Assembly (NCBI RefSeq): GCF_051020955.1
Contig: NC_135015.1
Location: 1,488,001-1,552,000 of the forward strand
Source of the DNA: Megalopta genalis
Lineage: Eukaryota > Arthropoda > Insecta > Hymenoptera > Halictidae
Direction of reading: 5' to 3'
DNA: 64,000 bases
Shown one piece after another: positions 23,174 through 35,176 of this stretch. The stretch's first letter is position 1. Every line of letters begins with the position of its first letter. A program made the translations under genes and the position numbers. The notes under the pieces were generated by a model. That model had not been told where the DNA came from. It saw only the letters and a program-made list of their open reading frames with translations, and made no database searches.

Positions 23174-25626
23174 TATACTTCGAAAATTGCATTTTGGAAG
23201 TTGCATTTTTTGGTTCCACCGTGCGTCGATCCCCGTTTTGAAATTGCGCGTTGAGGACAATGTACAATTGGCTCGATGAGTACACCAGTACTTGAGCAAG
23301 AAACGAAATAACCGTACTTTTTGCCGTTTCTTACAGACTTCTCCACGCTGGTTGACTCAAAGAGCTGGAATTTGGAGCGTAAAATCGTTTGATTCGCATC
23401 ACAGCCCCGCCGCGCCGTCACGTCTGCTTCTCATTCTAGTCTTACACTCGCTCATCCCGTCAACAGACACAACCTAGCCTCTCCACCCTCCCTCGTATCC
23501 TCCTCTCCGGCCAACCATCCAGCCAGTTCACCCACATTCGAACGTCATATGCAACCCTCCCGTCCAAATTCTTCTGTTTTCCCCCGTTTCCCTGTGTCGC
23601 GTTCACCCGTCGGAAAGAGGAAGGCGGCGATGGAAGCGTAGCTGAATTTTATGGATGGGATTTCAGGTGGTGGAATCATCCTTCGGGGAATTGAATTATC
23701 GCGAGGAGTTTTTGAAATATTTGATGCTCCTAATAAAAACCTTAATACTAAATCTTTATGTAAATTCATACTTTCATAGACTGGCGATTTTATTTTTATA
23801 GAACAACGGTTCATGATCAAAATTCGAAGTCCCCTAATATAAAATCTATTATGTCGTGATTTATTCGTGATTTTTTTTTTTAGGTCAAACTGATTATAAT
23901 TTACATTTTTAGAAAGTAATTTAAAGTAACTAACATACTTGTCGATTCATTGGCGGGATTTTCTTGAAGCAATTAGAATTGTACAGTTTTTTGGATCTTG
24001 CTAATTCTAATAAAATCCAATTTATGTTGAAATACATGTATCTGTTGCATCATTAACACTCTAACCGCGAGTCTTTTTGATAAAACCATAACTAAGTATG
24101 CTTACGATTATTTATAACTGTACTTATCAATCTTTTCCAACATATTTTGTATGATACTTCTTCTAGACACGTTAAGTTTCCTATATACCAGAACGAAACA
24201 TGTGAAAATACAAACTAACTATTGGAAACTAAAGAAAATGAATCTGAGCAATTAAATTTTATAATATCGATTTTTAAAGATGGATAAAGATGTAAGTCAC
24301 CCTTATTAACTAGATCTTTACTTTCCATGGTAGCATAATAGTTCCAATAAATTTGATTTTTAAACATGGATAAAAAGTTAAGTCACCTTTATTAACTAAA
24401 CCTTTATTTTATATAGCTGTATAATAGTTTCCGTAAATAAAAATGTGAATTTTATTGAACTTTGCATATTTTACTACATTTTTTGAAACTCGTAGAACCT
24501 ATAAGTTGGTAACAAACTTCGCAAAGTTAAAATAAGATACTATGCACATTAGTTAACACCGTGAACACGTCTAAGCTGTTTCGCGCAATATTGAGCACTT
24601 TGAAGTTCTACATCCATTATGGAAGTGAGTTAGGTTTAGCCCATTAAACAAGAATGATGTCACTTGTACACTAGAAATGGATCCGAAACCATTTAGGTTG
24701 CTTAATCCCCTTGCAGATATTGATCAGTCTGCCATACTACATAATTTCCTAATCGATAATCTACGGTACGTGTACCAGATCTAAACACGGTACGGTCATT
24801 AATATATACCACACGATAAATCGCGGTAGAAGTTTTGAATCATCGCAATGAACAAACATTATTTTGTCGGAAGAATGAATAAAAAAATTTTTAACACATT
24901 TCGTGCGTGTGACAGATCGAGCTTTGCTAATATACCTTGCGGGAGAAAACCAGTGAAGTTTGAAAAAATTAATTTTTTAGAAAATATTTAATATTTTCGA
25001 AATTAACGATAAGATTTCGATAAGAAGTACATAACAAGGATTTTTAGGTATTCAAAGGGGTTTCTTCCAAATATATAACAAAATTGATCAAAGTAAATTT
25101 TTAGAAAGGTATTAATACCTGCCCCGCATATAAATAATCAGTACTAGCGAGTGTATCTATAGATTCTCTCCTATATGATTGCATTTCTAATATTATACTT
25201 TTACAAAATTTCTTCGGTATTGTATAAGGAATTCAGGATCTTCTATTAAAAATCAGATACTCGAATTTTACTGAAAACGTTATTACCAGACAGCGCATTA
25301 GAAGTAATAGAATAGTACTTTTTAATTCTTTAAATATTTTCACTGTTCTGTATTCGATCCACTCACTTTTGTCATAAATGCATAAAATTCGCGGTCTAGT
25401 TATTACTCTTCGATCGAAGCAGTTTATATCCGTGGTAAATTGATAACTGCTACTATCACAAAGGAAACGTCTTTTCTTTTATGAAAAAAAATCACTTTTT
25501 TTGACAAATTCTTGCAGTTGAACTCTTTAGAAGTGTTTCTGTAAAATGACAATTCGTTATCTCCAATTTTAAGAGTAATTATCTCAAGAAAAGAATATAC
25601 AGCATCAATCAACTTGAAACTTTTAA
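23174..25626. other. C-rich segment, then AT-rich DNA
   Basis: 23395-23600 is C- and T-rich. The rest is AT-rich, with the 86-bp tandem duplication at 24269 and an isolated TTAACACTCTAACCGCGAG at 24053 that may be a piggyBac-type left end. Confidence 0.45.
24269..24440. repeat. Diverged tandem duplication, period 86 bp
   Basis: Unit 1 starts GATTTTTAAAGATGGATAAA at 24269; unit 2 starts GATTTTTAAACATGGATAAA at 24355. Both continue GTAAGTCAC/GTTAAGTCAC, TTATTAACTA and CATAATAGTTCC/TATAATAGTTTCC. Confidence 0.75.
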
Positions 25627-25833
25627 CACTAAACCTACCAAACAGTAATACTAACTGGCACGTACTGTTTCACAAAAGTGAGAAGACCGAATTTATTTAG
25701 AATTTGTAAAGTTTTTATTATAAAACTTGCTCCAATAATATAACTTATTCAAGCATTTTCCACGAAAGAGTCTCGGAACTTTGCAGAATTGCAAAATGAG
25801 AAAGCGGTCACTTTGACCGCGGTAGGTTTAGTG
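25627..25833. mobile_element. piggyBac-like MITE (family L), TTAA flanks
   Basis: CACTAAACCTACCAAACAG on the left and CGGTAGGTTTAGTG on the right are inverted. TTAA stands on both sides (25623-25626, 25834-25837). About 207 bp, no coding. The TTAA target is the piggyBac hallmark. Confidence 0.75.
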
Positions 25834-25852
25834 TTAATACGAAACACTTAAC

Positions 25853-26043
25853 ACGTTGAGAGTCACATAGATGACAGTAATGTAAAAAGCAAACATAATT
25901 TTACTAGGATATTTATGATGAAAAAGAGTTAAGATACCATGATACTACAATGACAAAATTTTTACTTTCAAGTCTTAGCTTCCTTAATCAAGTTATTTAG
26001 ATTTTATGGAAATGTTCGGGTTTGATTTTAGACGTTTAACGTG
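25853..26043. mobile_element. piggyBac-like MITE (family M), TTAA flanks
   Basis: CACGTTGAGAGTC on the left and GACGTTTAACGTG on the right are imperfect inverted copies between TTAA sites (25849-25852, 26044-26047). About 191 bp. It lies 15 bp from the preceding TTAA element. Confidence 0.6.
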
Positions 26044-27498
26044 TTAAGAACGAATCTTATTATCATTTCACCTACAATTGAGAAACGACAGACCGACGAT
26101 TTTCTTTCAATAATAAACCTGAACACTTGGATTCGAATAGTTATCGCATGGTGCCTTAACCTTGCAAAATAATTGTCTTTACTGAGCGTAGGTGAGACGA
26201 TGATTGAACCAAAGAAAATTCTTGAAGTAAGACTCCCAGCGTTCAAGAAAGTAGTCTCCTCGAATAAATTCCCAGCAACCATTTCGCCAAGGACAACGAG
26301 TCAGTATTGTGGGAAACGTTTGCCGATTCATTGGCAGATTAGAGAAGTATTTGCGCGGTCGTGTTGCACCTTCGGCTGGAAGAGGCAGAGGTCTGAAGAT
26401 TGGGTCGTGCTGCGGGTATATCTGTCGATGGAATCGACCGATGGGTTAGGGTGACATCGTTCTCGTGGCGAGGCGAAATTACCTTCGTCTCCCTTTGCCC
26501 CGCACTGCCGATGAAACGGAACCGGCGTGCAATCCCGTTGTCCGCGATTAAGTTTACTAAATTGTCACGAAGTCGGCGTTGATTGCGAAATGCAAAGGCA
26601 GTTATGGAAAATAGTTAAGTCAGCTAGCGTGCCGATGATGTCGTATTGGCCAGAAGAAGGTGCTGCTGGTGGTGACATATTTTCTGTATCAGAAGTGTTA
26701 TGACGTCAGAGAGCAGGTGACCCAGTTCGATGAGTACCGGACAGATAATCGGATTCGATGCTTCGGATTTTATGCGAGAAATTATACACCATCGAGAGAG
26801 GCGCGAAAAGAGAGAAAGAGAGAGATTGAGAGAGAGAGAGAGAGAGAGGGAGAGAGAAGAGGAGATACAGAAAAAGAGATTTTGCTTCGCACTAGTAACG
26901 GGATTACGTTACGTCGCAGAGCAAAGAGAAGGACGACAAAGGGCCGTGAAAATGGTTGCGGCGCACGGTCTGTAGTTTCTCCGTTTAGCTACCGGGCTAA
27001 CGTTTAACAGGCCCGGCCCGGACCAGCCGGTTCGAACCGGGCTCTCGTGAATGTGGAGCACGTACGTCGGCTAGGGAAATCTGTGTAACACGTGAAAACG
27101 AGGATCCACGTAAAGTGTCCGGGAATAAAACGTGATCGACGTAAAAGGCCGGCGGTGGTCGCCGTGAAACGGAGAGAAGCAACATGCGCGAAGATCCAGC
27201 AACAGTCGCAAGTTGGCGGCCAAGTCGACGCACACGGCCGTAATTGTGGCGCTAAAAGCAATTTACTGGGCTGGTAAACGTTTTAGGCGAGCGCTCTATA
27301 ATTTTCCGGGACTACATTAAAATGGCGTAGAGCGCTCTACGACTGCCACCTACCCCTGCACGCTAATCGCGTCTGATCAACGAGGTCTGCTTTTATCGGT
27401 CATCCTGATAACGTTGAACAAGGCCGTCTTTTGTTGTCCGGATTAAAACAGCTCCGATATTAGTTCGCAACGAGATCAAGGATCGTACGGGGAAAGGT
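26044..27498. other. GC-rich block, no recognisable gene
   Basis: Holds the GA tract and a small palindrome, GTAGAGCGCTCTAC, near 27326. A tRNA-like GGTTCGAACC at about 27031 has no matching A box or stems. Confidence 0.45.
26809..26870. repeat. (GA)n purine tract
   Basis: Imperfect GA repeat with GAAAG and GATTGAG interruptions. Confidence 0.9.
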
Positions 27499-27852
27499 CG
27501 TGAAAATTATGGTACTTCCGGGAAATGAGGGGTTCCTGAGATCATTTGAAGTAACTTTTTCCTTAGCGAAAATGCGATCCGCGGCTTTGTTTACGAGTTA
27601 TTAACGAAGAACAGTGACCAATGAGAGACGAGCATCGCTGACACAAAGCGGCCAAGCCAACAAGCGATCGAAGCTCAGTTCCGCTCATTAATTCCACCTC
27701 CTCGCGCCAGTCAAAGTCGCCTGTCATTGGTCACTGTTTTTCGTTAATAACTCGTAAACAAAGGATTGCATTTTCGCTAAGGGAAAAGTTACTTCAAGTG
27801 ATCTCAAGAACCCCTCACTTTCCGAAAGTACCACAATTTTGGGACACCCTAT
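27499..27852. mobile_element. MITE family A, copy 2 (left end eroded)
   Basis: Same arms as the other A copies (TTTTTCCTTAGCGAAAATGC and its inverse). The right end CACAATTTTGGGACACCCT is intact, but the left CAGGGTGTCCC has been lost, so the start is approximate. A family-D element begins directly at its right end. Confidence 0.8.
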
Positions 27853-28418
27853 ATACACAAAAGTGTTCGTACACCTTCTAAAACGCAATAACTTTCTCAA
27901 AACTGAACTAAATGACTTGAATTTTTTTAGATGATAGAGGAACTAGTCTACTAGACGATGGCTAAAAAGCTTTTTTCTAATTTTGCTATTACTTGGAATG
28001 CAAAGAAAAAATTAAAAACGCTCGTTTTTTAATTTTCTTGATCCGTGCCTATAACGAAAATTTAAAAAATGTCTCTCGTAGATCTCGGTAAATTATATGC
28101 ATGCTGAAAATTTTATCGAAATCGGTTGACGTTGTAACGTTGATGGCAAAAATCGCAGTTTTATCACGATTTTGACCAAAAACTGGATGAGATTTCTTAA
28201 ATCTTTCAACGCTTGTAGCTCGACTCTGGGTTAACCGATTTCGATACAATTTTCAGCATGCATATAAGTTACCGAGTAATAGCAAAAGTTTAAAAAAAAC
28301 GTATTAGTCATCGTCTAGTAGACTAATCCAATCACCTAAAAAAATTCAAGTCACTTAGTCCAGTTTCAAAAAAGTTATTGCGGTTTAGAAGGTGTACGAA
28401 CATTTTTATGGCCCACTG
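27853..28418. mobile_element. Family D element, copy 1 (about 566 bp)
   Basis: Left AAAAGTGTTCGTACACCTTC, right GAAGGTGTACGAACATTTTT then ATGGCCCACTG and TA. Inner arms are also inverted (TAGACGATGGCTAAAAAGC on the left, CATCGTCTAGTAGAC on the right). Symmetry around GTTGATGGC near 28138 gives a foldback shape. Non-coding, probably a Tc1/mariner-type MITE. Confidence 0.8.
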
Positions 28419-28420
28419 TA

Positions 28421-28803
28421 CGTACTGAAGGGTTTTAAAAACTGCAGATTTCTTACAGTTTTGGTCAAATTCGTGATGAAATTGTGATTTTTGTCATCTT
28501 CAATTTGTTGTAACTTATAACAACGTGAACTGATTTCGATAAAATTTTCAACAAGCGTATAAGTTACCAAGATTTACGAGAGACATTTCTTAAATTTTCG
28601 TTATAGGCTCAGATAAAAAAGTTAAAAAACGAGAGATTTTTATTCTTTTTTCATTCCAAGTAATAGCAAAATTTAAAAAGAAACCATTTCAGTCATCGTG
28701 TACTAGATTAGTCCCACTATCCATCTAAAAAAAAATCGGTTAGTTTAGTTTTAAAATAGTTACTATGTTCTGGAAGGTGTACGAACACTTTTGTGGGCCA
28801 CTG
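28421..28803. mobile_element. Family D element, copy 2, right half
   Basis: Ends AAGGTGTACGAACACTTTTG then TGGGCCACTG and TA, and carries the family-D inner block (TAGGCTCAGATAAAAAAGTT, TAATAGCAAAATTTAAAAAG). The left arm is missing. It follows copy 1 directly. Confidence 0.75.
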
Positions 28804-28815
28804 TACATACATATA

Positions 28816-29658
28816 CAGGATGTTCAAAAAAACCATTCAATATTTATATTGTATATAGGATACATTATACCGAGTAAAAAAGCTTCCGTAAACATAGGTC
28901 GGAAGGTCAACCGTTTCTGAGATATAAACATTTTTGTTTGCTACTGAATTTTCGATGTTTACAGAAGATTTTCCACGTGTCCATCTTCCATTTCTACAGC
29001 TTCTTGTTACAGAGTCGTGAATTCTGTTGTTATTGGGATTATGGCTTGGATTATTTCTCAAATGAATATGATATTAATTCTTTTTCTTAAAAAGCTTCAT
29101 TTTACTTTTATTTGAGAGAAGGTATGTATATGTACGAAATGACTGAGCGACCAAATTCAACTGAGAGACCGCCTGCTTATATACCCTTTTTGGTGTCGTC
29201 TTCTCCACCAATCATAGACGGTCATTCATCGCGTCTTACATTGTATACGCGGTACTGTGATCGCTAACAGTCAGAGCGCGGCGTGTTCTAACGACACCGG
29301 CGATGGTATATCGCGGTATCTTTGATATACAGTTTACATCACCGTCGGTGCGCGCTGACGGAACCGGCAGAAACGTGATCTGATATTTTCGAATCTCAGT
29401 CCAAAGTAAACTATAGATCAATTTTTGTCCGAGGCTAAAGTTTCTTTTTCAACAGTTGTATTGTTTGGCACAAGCATGGTAGATTTAGTTACGTAATTCT
29501 TCTAAATCATTTATCGGCGAAGAATACACTAGGCTTTTTAAATATCCCTATAAGGAGATAAGCTTGACCTTTCGGCCTATGTTTATTAAAGCTTTCTTAC
29601 TCAGTACAATGTATCCTATATACCATATAAATATTGAATGTTTTTTTTTAACACCCTG
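28816..29658. mobile_element. Family K element, 843 bp, ~100-bp inverted ends
   Basis: The left end CAGGATGTTCAAAAAAACCA and the right end, in reverse CAGGGTGTTAAAAAAAAACA, are followed by matching arms (CATTCAATATTTATATTGTA, GGATACATTATACCGAGTAA, AACATAGGTCGGAAGGTCAA) for about 100 bp. TA is on both sides. The interior has no long ORF but holds a TATA-box region read on the minus strand. Confidence 0.8.
29107..29183 (-). promoter_or_regulatory. Possible promoter/LTR-like segment inside family K
   Basis: On the minus strand GGGTATATAAG (TATA at 29183-29177) is followed by initiator-like TCAGT at 29164 and 29146 and by AATAAA at 29112-29107. TATA, initiator and polyadenylation signal within 80 bp recall the U3-R-U5 order of a solo LTR. 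Spacing to the initiators (about 21 and 39 bp) is not ideal, and I found no convincing TG...CA ends or target duplication. Confidence 0.3.
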
Positions 29659-29876
29659 TATGTAGTGAGTAAAGTGCGTGCGCGTTAAGAATGTGTGTGT
29701 TTTAGAGCGAGGTATGTATGTGTTGCGAGTGTGTGTGTGCCGTGTGCTGAGCGAAGCGGTGCAGCGTCTCGAAAGTATGTACATATCGATTAAGAAGAAA
29801 CAAATGAGTGCACCGTCTTGAGCGAGAGAATAAAGGAAGAACGAAAGTAGTCAACATCCAGCCTCGAATCATTATA

Positions 29877-30209
29877 CAGGGTGTCCCAAAAATGTCTCGC
29901 AATCCAAAAGTAGGGGATTCCTGAAGTCATTTGAAGCAACTTTTTCCTTAGCGAAAATGCAATCCGCGGCTTCGTTTACGAGTTATTAACAAAAAACAGT
30001 GACCAATCAGAGACGAGATCATTTGGCGCGAGACGGCCGAGCCAATGAGCGGATCTGGGCTCCGTGCACTCGCCTCTTATTGGTCAGTGTTTTTCGCTAA
30101 TAACTCGTAAACGAAGCATCGGAGAAAATTTTCGCAACGGAAAAAGTTGCTTCAAATGACCTCAAGAACCTCCCATTTCCGGATTGCAAGACAGTTTCGG
30201 GACACCCTG
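29877..30209. mobile_element. MITE family A, copy 3
   Basis: CAGGGTGTCCCAAAAATGTC on the left and TTTCGGGACACCCTG on the right, with TA on both sides (29875-29876, 30210-30211). This copy gives the clearest boundaries for the family: 333 bp, foldback arms of about 115 bp, no coding. Confidence 0.92.
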
Positions 30210-30211
30210 TA

Positions 30212-31672
30212 CATCGAACTTTGTGCCAGAATATATATATTTCTTTCTTTAAAATATTAAATTGGGTGAGATTCTTTAATCGAGATATCCGTTCTGAATA
30301 CCCGCGATAGGGACTCCCACATGTAATTTAATGCGTTCGCGCGCTGTATTCAAAGTTGAAGCGACGACTCGCGAGCGGTATGCGGCGAACGAGGACACGC
30401 TGGCTGCCGCTCCCTCTCGGGCTAACCCCTGTTTATACAAAATTCATATCCGGAGAGAACAAAAGAGCCTCGTAGCCGGAGTTAATATATCATCCCTCTG
30501 ACGAGGATCTAAGTCCCGTAAGAGACGGTTCGCATGTAATAAGCGTATTAATGGGGAAATATTATTTTCACTGGGGTCCCGTTTAACGCCACGATTACAC
30601 GACAATAACGGTGTATAATAACGTTTCTCGGTTTGGGAAACGCTTGGGAAGACCGAAGGAGCGGGGCGGGAGGAGAGGGAGAGGGGGAGAGCTTGAACAA
30701 AACGTAATAAACGGTCGCAAACGCTGGCGCGGCCGAGGCCAGGCGATCCGAAAGTTTGAAAAGTTCCACGGCTGCATCCATTCGCCGCAGGCACGAAATT
30801 AATACGGCCAGCTTTCTAGGGAAAGCAAGCAACGAGGGTAACGACGAAAAAGCCACGGACACCATGGTGTGTTCCCCGGCGACAGTTTCATTCCATCGTT
30901 GTCAACGTCAAGAGCATTCTTCTGCTTCGCAACTCGCCCCTCCGCATCCTCAACTCGCCGCGTCCCCGCGCTCCTTATACGCGGAGGTTCTCCGACGTTC
31001 ATTCATCCGTGTCTCGTTCTCACACCCGACGCCTTTTTTCCAGCAGCCATTCCATCACCTTACCCGCTACCTACGACGCCGGAGAACCATACTTTCCTCT
31101 CGCGTTCTTGCCGCCGCGAAACTTCCGAGGATCCTGTCTTCGGGTTTCTTTGCCCTCGCCATTCGACCTCATCAAGCTGAATTAATTGCGGTCGCCCATG
31201 CCTTGAGAAATGTTTTCCGCGAGCTCGGGTTTTGCGGCGAGTGTATTACACTCACGTGATGATCAAGAGAGTGTCTCGACGAGCAGACCGATTTGAGACC
31301 ATTGTAATTACTCGTCTGGAAACTACTCGCGGAAATAGAATCTTTGGACGTCTCCTGTCATCTTTCTTATGGATCCTTGAAATGTATCAGTGAGATACTT
31401 CGGACTTTTCGAGACGTTTTGCACGCATCGATCGGCAGATCAGCAGAAATATTGAACTGAAGCTTGTACGATTCTTCGTTATCACTAGATGGATAAACGA
31501 AACACGAACAGTGAGGGCACAAGAAAAATTGAAAAATACAATTACGTTACTTTCACACGATTAACATTGTTAACAGAAGAAATACACTTTCGTCTAACTA
31601 CTGTTTTATGTAATCGATGAGGAAAGTTTTCGCGATTTGCGTGAGCATTTCCATTCTAATTATCACAATATA
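30212..31672. other. GC-rich block with C-rich, G-poor core
   Basis: 30650-30700 is G-rich and 30880-31150 is C- and T-rich. The longest frame (30756-31259) has no recognisable domain and reads like compositional noise. Confidence 0.45.
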
Positions 31673-31700
31673 CAGTAAATTCTCCCTAATTGACTTAATT
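31673..31700. mobile_element. MITE family E, left end only
   Basis: CAGTAAATTCTCCCTAATTG follows TA. The sequence then departs from the family at about 31700. Confidence 0.55.
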
Positions 31701-31761
31701 GCTTATTAACATTTTGACTGCGAAGTGTACACGTTTAGATTTTCCGTTATAGTCGCAAGTA

Positions 31762-31911
31762 CAGTAATTTCTCTCTAATTCGCGCTGAGATTGCGCACAA
31801 AAATGAACAATTTAGGAAGGGAACAACTATAAAAACGATTCCTCTTCCCAAATTGTCCATTCTCGTGCGCAATCTGAGCGCGAATTAGAGAGAAATTACT
31901 GCAACTACCGG
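31762..31911. mobile_element. MITE family E, short copy
   Basis: CAGTAATTTCTCTCTAATTC to GAGAAATTACTG; left flank TA, right flank CA. The centre is shortened to AACTATAAAAACGATTCC, giving about 150 bp. Confidence 0.82.
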
Positions 31912-32921
31912 ATAAATTGTAAAATTGTAGGACACGCGAGTTACTATTTTTAGAAATACGTACTTTACGCTATAATTTTATTATAAAATCTACGCGTTCC
32001 ATACTTAAAAATCAAACAGTTTTAACTAATTGAAAATAATGTAACGATATATGTATTTCACTCACTCGTGTTTGCCATATATGCATAAAATGCACAATTT
32101 AATTGCAGCTATTCGTAGGTGCTTAAAAAGTTGTGCTATACTGTGCAATAAAAACAATTTTCATTTCACTTGTTCGCAAACATATCGCTTTGAATAGCCT
32201 ATTATTTAACAAGCGTGTAAGGCGCGAGTTGTAATATTTCGCATTTACTGCGGCTTTGCAAACCGTGCTTTCGTTCAAGGAATTCCTCAGTTAATTGGCA
32301 ATGTTTTAAATTACTGTTCAGAAGGCCATTAGTAAGTCGTTTCTAACAATATTTGCTTTCGCAATTTTATGCCTTTGCGAAGCAAAGCATGCCGCTTCTT
32401 GATTCTCTGTTGCATACATGTATCCCTCATGTATAAGACATTCTACGTCAAAACGGTTATCCTTTGATGTCAGTTTCTTTCCAAGTTTAGCACGTTGCAT
32501 TTTAATTAATTGAAAGTTCTGAATAGCTTCCATGCCTTTATGACTTTGACAATCTTGGCATCCATTTTATTTCGTGTTGGAGCGAAACCATGTTGTTGGT
32601 GTACCGTGTTGTGCGGGAATTTTCTCAATTATCGAACTGCGATAGAGGGAAACCGTGTTGCAGTAGTAACGTGTTATGCAGCGTCCACACTAGCGATCGC
32701 GAACAGCTCGCGGAACCATGTTCGCCGGCAGTGTGAACACTCCTGCGAACTGAGTGCAGATTACAGCGAACACTGTTCGACACGAGACGAAACCATCAAA
32801 GGCCTTATTAGCACGTCCACTGTCGCGTGCATATAAATCACGTTTATTTAAAACATACGCGGAATAAAACAGATAAGGTCCTATAGTAACAGCTAATTTG
32901 AGTTTGCATACTGTAACATGT

Positions 32922-32922
<1 letters not shown>

Positions 32923-32956
<34 letters not shown>
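32923..32956. repeat. (CT)17 microsatellite
   Basis: Uninterrupted CT run of about 34 bp. Confidence 0.95.
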
Positions 32957-32958
<2 letters not shown>

Positions 32959-34342
32959 TCGCAACAAAAGTTAAATTTAAAAATATACAATACATAATAT
33001 GGACGGTTCTTGACGAACGGATGAGGTTATTTTTCTTATAATTGAGAATAGTTATCGATACTAAATCAAGTTTAAGAGATCAAATTGTCGACCAATATCG
33101 ACCAACCACTTGGTTAGTATATATTTAAATGTAATTAATTAATGTTGCTGGTAAAAGGAGATGTAAATTTCAAAATAGAAGACTTTCATTTCGGTTAATG
33201 TTTATAAAATCATGATGGAATGGATTAATATTTCCTTATTCTGTATATTCAGCATATATTTTACATACATTTTACACAATTTTCGCCATATGACTGCAAA
33301 CGATGCACTTCCCGATTTGCTTGTCATAATCTATTTTTCTCGTTGAGTCAATTATTTTTAACACCAGATTATTTGTACTAGAATTTACTAAAATTTACAG
33401 TGTTCTTCTATAAATATCATAAAACCACTCTAAATATCAATTCTTTGAGTACTATTACATCAATTTATACTTCCGAAATAAAGATTTATGCAAAGAATCT
33501 TAAATACCAAAGCTTTAAAGATTCACAACACAATTTTACAACACAAAATGTTAACCACAGTATGTACCTAAATCCTATTTAAAAGAATGACAATACGCAG
33601 ATCTGAAAATAAGGCAGTGATTTCTGCATACAATTTTTATCTTAATGCATAATTAAGCAATAAATATAGTTTGAATAATTAATATTATGAATGAAGCATA
33701 TTCATACGTCATGTAGTTCTATTATGAAAAACCTCCGTTTTATATTTTGTTTTAAATCGAAAGAAGAAAATGCTAGACTGCACACTGATCAATACCGTCA
33801 ATCGAGTGAATGAGATTATTTCAGTAAATGTCGATAAAATGTAACGAAAAAAATTAACGCATCTTGAAATATCAAAGAACATGTACGGAAAGTGACGGAA
33901 AGTTTGAACAATATTTTACGTTAAAACAAAATTGTTGAAAATCATCTTTATTTTAACAGTTTACTTGAGGCTCCTCCTTTAGAGCTTTGAATAGCAAATA
34001 TTAACGCTTCGATCCAATGACTACGAACGAATTCATTTCGTTGATATCATTTAGACAGCAGCTTTGCTTTCTAAAGCCAAGTGATTACCAACAGGCAAAC
34101 GGAAGCAATAAAAATCGAAACTGCTAGACCATCGGCTTAGTAAATACAGTGGACGCGAAAAATACAGTAAAACGCGACGAAAAAATTGCGACATAATATT
34201 ATTAATATAAATAAACATTTAAAGATATAAAAGAAAAATAATTTTATTCAACTTTTAATAAAAATAAAAATATGTACTTCACCATTTAACATTTATTCAC
34301 TATCGAGTGTATCAACAAATAAGTTCCAACGACGCCGCCTTG

Positions 34343-34663
34343 TTAACATCGATTGTACAGATCCATCGCTTGATTGCTATCGTTGATTAAAAACAGTTCT
34401 TTCTCCAGATCATTTTTAGATCGAAAATCTGGGGATAGACAATCACTCAATTTTCTTTTAAATTCTGTAAACTGCTCTATTGGCGAATCAATTTTCATAA
34501 AATGTGTTTCTAACGCCTTGGTTATTTGTAATATGTTCCAAACCTGAACGAAAAATTTCAGTTCAAGACAAGCGAGGCTGGGCGTACTTGAAGTTACATA
34601 AATTGATCTGATTTTGGTTGATTTTTCTCGTGTTACATCAATATTAGCGGGTAACTGGGCCAA
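34343..34663 (-). pseudogene. Unrecognised 106-aa reading frame, possibly decayed
   Basis: Runs from MAQLPANIDVTREKSTKIRS to NDSNQAMDLYNRC in AT-rich DNA, with a mixed, protein-like composition. After its stop, shifting the frame by one gives LTRRRRWNLFVDTLDSE and a stop, which looks like the lost C-terminus of the same protein. There is a possible acceptor (TTTGTAAAATTAG) just upstream of the frame. No domain was recognised. It may be a chance ORF or the remnant of an unidentified element. Confidence 0.3.
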
Positions 34664-35176
34664 AACTGCATTCTAATTTTACAAATTCCTTCAAATTCAT
34701 TAAAAAATTAAGATAACAAATTATATTTACACGTGCCTTATACACGACTGTCTATCCCCATGAAGTGAATTCGGTCATACGAGTTGCAACAAAAAACATA
34801 CGTACTATAAACAAATCATAAAATCATGTAAAATAAAGATATAAACAACATCGATCACAAATAAAGAATGATTTTCAAAATGTAAAAGTTCTTGAAATAT
34901 ATTGTTAAACAATAGAGGTATAAAATTATTAATAAAAATTAATAAAAAAAGATTTATTTTTATAACTTTTCGACTGAACTTTATAAGGCGTTCGAATACT
35001 TATGTTGCACGAAAATTCGATGTTCCTTAATTTTTTTTCCAATTATCTAGATAACGTTTTACACTATGTCGAAAGTTTGTTGTATTTTAACATTTATGTG
35101 CTCTACTTTAATATACCGTAAAGTATTGTTTCCCTTCAATGTATATTTATTTAAATATATAGCGTAGAAGTCGAAG

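Larger units (their letters stand above)
31912..35176. other. AT-rich DNA, mostly featureless
   Basis: Includes the CT microsatellite at 32923 and the doubtful frame at 34343. A short inverted motif, CGAACAGCTCGCG, at about 32698 recurs near 36198. Confidence 0.45.

Noticed and set aside
27020..27050. tRNA-like GGTTCGAACC motif
   Set aside because: No A box at the right distance and no acceptor or anticodon stems.
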